In this document: one piece after another, positions 4,910 to 8,195 of the stretch | Layout of the letters: every line of letters starts with the position of its first letter | How positions within the stretch are numbered: the first letter of the stretch is position 1 | The notes under the pieces: generated by a model | Seen by the model: the letters and a program-made list of their open reading frames with translations, nothing else | Told to the model about the DNA's origin: nothing | Database searches by the model: none | Position numbers and translations under genes: made by a program | Source of the DNA: an uncultured Methanobrevibacter sp. | GTDB lineage: Archaea; Methanobacteriota; Methanobacteria; Methanobacteriales; Methanobacteriaceae | Length of the DNA stretch: 8,195 nucleotides | Direction: 5' to 3' | Assembly (NCBI GenBank): GCA_900317865.1 | Contig: ONIK01000107.1 | Span: 1 to 8,195 of the forward strand

Positions 4910-7816
4910 TGACATCAGCAATCCAGTCAACGGATCCAAAGCAGTCAGTATATACTCACCAGGGTTTAAGTTAATGTTTAAACGGGCAGTTCCGTTTTCA
5001 TTAGTTGTTCTGTTATAAAATACCCCATTGATGTTCATCGTAATTGTTGCATTAGGCACAAAATTGCCTGCACCATCAATTAGTGAAATATAAAACTGTG
5101 ATTCATTTCTAAAGTATTTTACAAGGTTTTGACCAATCAATGTAGGAAGTACTTCAATAGTGTTTTCAACACTTGTTCCGTTAAATATTGTTTTTATTGT
5201 GTAGTTTCCCGGATTCAAGTTAATGGCTATTCTGGCCGTTCCGTTTTCATCACTTACGCGAGTATAATTAGCACCATTGATTTCAAAGGTTACCGTTTCA
5301 TTAGCCACACCAACATTAGCCTCAAATTTAGAATCATTCTTATAAATTTTAACAAGATCTTCAGTATAAATAGCTAAATTCTTAGTGTAAACTTTCAAAG
5401 TAGCTGTTTTAGATTCTAATGCCAAATCTACCCATGTACCGTTACGCTGAATAAAAACAGTATTTTTTTCATAGTGCATTCTTGAATCATCAATAATTGG
5501 AACAAAATCCTTTTTCATGATTACTGTGAAGTTATCATTTTCTTTAACTGGGATTTCTGAGGTTAATTTTACTGTATGATAACCATAAAATGGAGCTATT
5601 CCATTTTCAGCATGTTTTAACTCCCCATTAACATATATTTCAATAATATATTTTTCACTTTCATTAAAATAACTTCCGATTCCGCTGATTAAATCATTTC
5701 CTGTTGAAATATAATTAATTTTATAGGTCGTGTGATTAGTATCCTCATCAAAATCTCCAGATATGTCTCTTTGATAGACTTTAGTATAATTTTCCAGATT
5801 TTCTATTAAATATCCCGTTAATGGATTTTGGGTCAGAATACTTGTGTCATAATAAGAGATATATAAAAATCCTTTATCATCAGATTCAACACCGTGACTA
5901 TTTTTTAAAATGAATGCACCATCTCCAGGAGGAGTTATTAGGAAATTTTCTTTGCTGAAATTATCATCCCAGCCGACAACAGAAACAGCGTGAGTTCCGT
6001 TTTTAGTGAAATTTTGATAAATTGAATAAGTTTTCTCATTATAATATGGTTCAGTAATTGCTGAATAATATTCAAATGTTAAAGATCCGCATTTCATTAT
6101 TGCTCTTTTAATTGCATCATTATCCGTTGCATTTTTACGTCCCACAAACATTATGTCTTGAACATGGAAGTTTTTTTCTGTTGAAATTAATGGAGACAAT
6201 TTGCCCAGTTCATCATAAGTATCATATTCATTTGGCAATACTCCAAACCAGCTTACCATGTATTCAACAGCTTCCATATGTGATGATGATCCTTCACCTA
6301 TTGATTTCATACCATATTTTGCATATCTTAAAATATTATCCTGCACATTTTTTTCTGAAAAGTTATATTCTATTCCTGTTGCTTTTAATAATGCAGATTC
6401 CAATGCTCCACATGCTCCAAAAGTCCAACAAGCACCCATTGTGCCCTGATCTTTTACAGAGCTGACCCATCCCCAGTCACGTGAATCAAAACGTACCGGC
6501 AGACTAGTTACATTAATATCATTATTAATAAGTTCAATTTTAGCACTTGCTTCTTCAATGACAAACGGATAATTAGTATCATTTAAAAATAAAGTATCAT
6601 TTCCATATTTATTGTTTATTAACTTGCATGAAGTAAAAACCCCATGAATAGCTTGATTATTTTCACTAAAAGTAGTATTTTCAACAGATAAATTTGAATC
6701 ATATGAATAGATTGCATTTTTAACATTATTTTCAAAAGTTGAATTGGTTATTGTAACATTGCTGTAATCACAATACAGACCTCCTCCATCAAAGTCATCA
6801 TCAAGCAAAGTATTTGACATTATTTTGGAATTGATTAATTTGAAATTAGTATATGAAACATATACTGCTCCACCACCATAAATAGCCGAATTATCAATAA
6901 AATCAGAACCCATAATACTTAAATTACCACCCAATTGTACAACAGCTCCACCAAAATCACCCTTACAATTAATGAATTTGGAATTTTTAACAGACACATT
7001 GCCATAAACCTCATAAGCGGCAATGTCCATGAATAGAGCCCCACCATTTTTTAAAGCAGTGGTATTTACAAACAAACAGTTTTCAAATTCGCTTTCTGCA
7101 CATCCTTTAAGTGCTACCGCACCGCAGGATATATCTGCAGCCAGATTAGTAAAATTAGAATTTTTAATGCTTGTTCTTTTTTCACTGTATATTGCAGGAG
7201 CATATCTGGAGGTTAAATTTAAAAATAAACAGTTATTTACTTGAAGCTTACCATCACCATACCCATATATTTGAGAAAAAGAATAATTATCGCTATTTAA
7301 AAAAGTTGTATCTTCAACAGTGATATTTGCATAACCATATACTCCAGCACCCGCTTTTGCATGATTTTTAGTGAATTCACAATTGATCAAATTGATATGA
7401 TACCCATTTATAGCACCAGCAGTATCAGCACTATTATTTACAAAAGTTACATTTTCACAATTCAAAATGGTAGAAAAACCAGAAAAAATCGCTCCGCCCA
7501 TTTCTTTGTTAAAGCCGTTAATGATTTTAATGTTAAGAAGGGTAACATTGCTTTGAATATTAAATATTCTGGCCTGACCCGCACCGTCAACAGTATGGCC
7601 ATTACCATTAATAGTAAAATTCATTTTATTAACCGGTATTCCATTTTTCAAACTGAAATCAGTTGAATTATTATAAATATAATCCTGAGTTAGTTCAATA
7701 CTATCGCCAGCATTATTAATTTCTGTCTGAAGAGAAGTGAAGTTCCCGTCAGCATAAACTGCACCAACAGAAATAAATAAAACAAGCATGATGAATAAAA
7801 TTTTAAATCTTTTCAT
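4715..7816 (-). CDS. Secreted adhesin-like protein with papain-type (C1A) cysteine protease domain
   Basis: This 1033-residue modular surface protein starts with a signal peptide (1-22, MKRFKILFIMLVLFISVGAVYA). Residues about 25-430 form a parallel beta-helix with repeated GGAIF/GGALF/GGAVY turns and N-x-F-x-N-N steps, as in methanogen adhesin-like proteins. A C1A peptidase domain spans about 439-660: VKDQGTMGACWTFGA supplies oxyanion-hole Q457 and nucleophile C463, GTHAVSVVGW supplies H609, and ILKNSHG supplies N639, so all catalytic positions are present. Residues about 665-810 resemble the lectin-like region often found after archaeal C1 peptidases (less certain). Three Ig-like repeats close the protein (813-891, 892-976, 977-1033); the last lacks about 29 residues. 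Many N-x-S/T sequons are present. No sortase motif, C-terminal helix or pseudomurein-binding repeat is seen. The ATG follows AGGTGA at 7826-7821, 4 nt upstream; no clear TATA consensus was found in the 97-bp AT-rich spacer. Targets are unknown; processing of surface proteins is one inference. Confidence 0.93.
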   Translation of the reverse strand: MKRFKILFIMLVLFISVGAVYADGNFTSLQTEINNAGDSIELTQDYIYNNSTDFSLKNGIPVNKMNFTINGNGHTVDGAGQARIFNIQSNVTLLNIKIINGFNKEMGGAIFSGFSTILNCENVTFVNNSADTAGAINGYHINLINCEFTKNHAKAGAGVYGYANITVEDTTFLNSDNYSFSQIYGYGDGKLQVNNCLFLNLTSRYAPAIYSEKRTSIKNSNFTNLAADISCGAVALKGCAESEFENCLFVNTTALKNGGALFMDIAAYEVYGNVSVKNSKFINCKGDFGGAVVQLGGNLSIMGSDFIDNSAIYGGGAVYVSYTNFKLINSKIMSNTLLDDDFDGGGLYCDYSNVTITNSTFENNVKNAIYSYDSNLSVENTTFSENNQAIHGVFTSCKLINNKYGNDTLFLNDTNYPFVIEEASAKIELINNDINVTSLPVRFDSRDWGWVSSVKDQGTMGACWTFGACGALESALLKATGIEYNFSEKNVQDNILRYAKYGMKSIGEGSSSHMEAVEYMVSWFGVLPNEYDTYDELGKLSPLISTEKNFHVQDIMFVGRKNATDNDAIKRAIMKCGSLTFEYYSAITEPYYNEKTYSIYQNFTKNGTHAVSVVGWDDNFSKENFLITPPGDGAFILKNSHGVESDDKGFLYISYYDTSILTQNPLTGYLIENLENYTKVYQRDISGDFDEDTNHTTYKINYISTGNDLISGIGSYFNESEKYIIEIYVNGELKHAENGIAPFYGYHTVKLTSEIPVKENDNFTVIMKKDFVPIIDDSRMHYEKNTVFIQRNGTWVDLALESKTATLKVYTKNLAIYTEDLVKIYKNDSKFEANVGVANETVTFEINGANYTRVSDENGTARIAINLNPGNYTIKTIFNGTSVENTIEVLPTLIGQNLVKYFRNESQFYISLIDGAGNFVPNATITMNINGVFYNRTTNENGTARLNINLNPGEYILTALDPLTGLLMSYNITVLPVLTANDINMTYNDGTQFMNSSGIACLNINLMSGEYIITSQYENAVISNKITISAKKD
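4718..5380 (-). repeat. Three Ig-like repeats in the C-terminus of the surface protein
   Basis: The gene segment encodes three related units: residues 813-891 (5144-5380), 892-976 (4889-5143) and 977-1033 (4718-4888). Each carries an ING-xx-Y or equivalent strand, an ENGTAR or SSGIAC turn, an INLNPGxY or INLMSGEY strand and a closing VLP or ITIS edge. Unit 1 is about 6 residues shorter than unit 2 before the FEING strand. Unit 3 jumps from TQFM directly to NSSGIAC and so lacks its central strands. Such repeats usually act as stalks or adhesion modules of surface proteins. Confidence 0.85.
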
Positions 7817-7902
7817 AATATCACCTAGATTAATAATATTTATTTAAATAATTATTAAAAAAATTATCGAAATGATAAAAAATAAATAGAAATAATTAAA
7901 AT

Positions 7903-7923
7903 AGAGGATTTTTTTAATCCTCT
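7903..7923 (-). terminator. Hairpin over the stop codon of the partial surface-protein gene
   Basis: AGAGGATT (7903-7910) and AATCCTCT (7916-7923) are exact 8-nt reverse complements around TTTTT. On the minus strand the stem starts in the last codons (Glu-Asp), includes the TAA (7916-7914) and is followed by a T-rich tract (ATTTTAATTATTTCTATTTATTTTTTATC). This suits 3'-end formation between the two tandem surface-protein genes. The matching end of the other paralogue (4711-4730) lacks the complementary arm. Confidence 0.55.
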
Positions 7924-8195
7924 TTGGCAGAAATTGTTATTTTGTTTGAAATTACAGCATTTTCATACTGTGATGTGATTATGTACTCACCAGCCATCAG
8001 ATTAATGTTTAAACAGGCTATTCCTGATGAATTGGTGTATCTGGTATAGAATACTCCGTTAATGTTGAATGTTATTCCCGCATTTTCCAGAGGATGGCCT
8101 TTACCGTCAACCAGTTTTGCCATAAATTGCGTTCCATCTTTATAGGTCATGTTAATGTCATCGGCTGTTAAAACCGGAAGTACTGTGATATTATA
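7910..8195 (-). repeat. Copy 2 of the surface-protein 3'-end direct repeat
   Basis: This is the full-length version of the repeat at 4711-4909. It includes the 87 bp (8034-8120) missing there, which encode the middle of the Ig-like unit from AKLVDGKG to GVFYTRYT. The two copies lie in direct orientation about 3 kb apart and could recombine to delete or fuse the genes. Confidence 0.9.
7914..8195 (-). CDS. C-terminal fragment of a second adhesin-like surface protein
   Basis: The open frame continues without a stop to position 8195, so the gene enters from beyond the window and only its last 93 residues are visible. They comprise the end of one Ig-like unit (YNITVLP) and one complete unit running from VLTADDINMTYKDGTQF to ISAKED. 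An internal ATG at 8150 is not a plausible start: coding similarity to the neighbouring paralogue continues upstream of it and no binding site precedes it. Near identity to the last 57 residues of the 4715-7816 protein, apart from the 29-residue gap there, marks the two as tandem paralogues. Whether this one also carries a protease or beta-helix cannot be told. It is likely a secreted surface protein. Confidence 0.85.
   Translation of the reverse strand, partial: YNITVLPVLTADDINMTYKDGTQFMAKLVDGKGHPLENAGITFNINGVFYTRYTNSSGIACLNINLMAGEYIITSQYENAVISNKITISAKED

Noticed and set aside
5700..6510. Pseudomurein endoisopeptidase (C71 type, as in PeiW/PeiP)
   Set aside because: The motifs (QGTMGACW, GTHAVSVVGW, ILKNSHG) are those of papain-type C1 peptidases, and no pseudomurein-binding repeats are present.
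4776..7666. Plus-strand open frames inside the surface-protein gene
   Set aside because: They lie antisense to a gene with clear domains throughout, lack ribosome binding sites, and show low-complexity or unlikely composition.
7827..7902. Near-palindromic AT-rich spacer (around 7840-7860) as an operator for the surface-protein gene
   Set aside because: The symmetry is imperfect and made only of A and T, which is expected by chance in this composition; no clear TATA consensus could be placed either.
7914..8150. Stand-alone 78-residue protein starting at the ATG at 8150
   Set aside because: The frame is open to the window edge, and residues before that Met match the paralogue (ITVLP then VLTA-DINM), so it is an internal Met of a larger gene.
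4711..8195. Mobile element bounded by the direct repeats
   Set aside because: The repeats are coding 3' ends of paralogous genes; no transposase, integrase, terminal inverted repeats or target duplication is seen.

Overview
The window looks like chromosome of a methanogenic archaeon of the Methanobacteriaceae, most likely Methanobrevibacter or a close relative. Four things point there. The archaeal gene order uS13-uS4-uS11 is present. A tRNA-Ser carries a methanogen-type stable-RNA promoter, with box B TGCAAGT. Nearly every gene has a GGTG-type ribosome binding site. The DNA is very AT-rich and encodes a DUF4013 membrane protein and large 'adhesin-like' surface proteins typical of this family. 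The genus is inferred; no database search was possible.

Positions 1-1327 (all minus strand) hold the information-processing part. A tRNA-Ser(GGA) is followed by rps13, rps4 and the first four codons of rps11, the start of the archaeal small-subunit/RNA-polymerase operon. The spacers hold archaeal TATA elements and several perfect inverted repeats, including one between the tRNA box A and box B and one at the predicted rps13 transcription start.

Positions 1432-4727 hold an envelope-associated group. A DUF4013 multi-pass membrane protein (minus) is divergent from a two-gene operon (plus) of lemA and a DUF2207/YciQ-like membrane protein with a glycine-rich tail. The 80-bp divergent spacer has a TATA box for each direction. 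LemA and DUF2207 proteins recur together in bacteria and archaea, but their biochemical role is unsettled.

Positions 4715-8195 (minus) hold two tandem secreted surface proteins. The complete one (1033 aa) has a signal peptide, a parallel beta-helix adhesin region, a papain-type (C1A) cysteine protease with Q457/C463/H609/N639, a probable lectin-like region and three Ig-like repeats. The second is cut by the window edge. Their 3' ends are nearly identical in DNA, ending just past the stop codons, but the complete gene has lost exactly 87 bp in frame from its last Ig-like repeat. This points to recombination or gene conversion between neighbouring paralogues.

No CRISPR array, insertion sequence, integrase or defence system is visible. 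The most unusual items are the adhesin-protease fusion, the homogenised but internally deleted paralogue tails, and the set of perfect dyads at promoters and gene ends.
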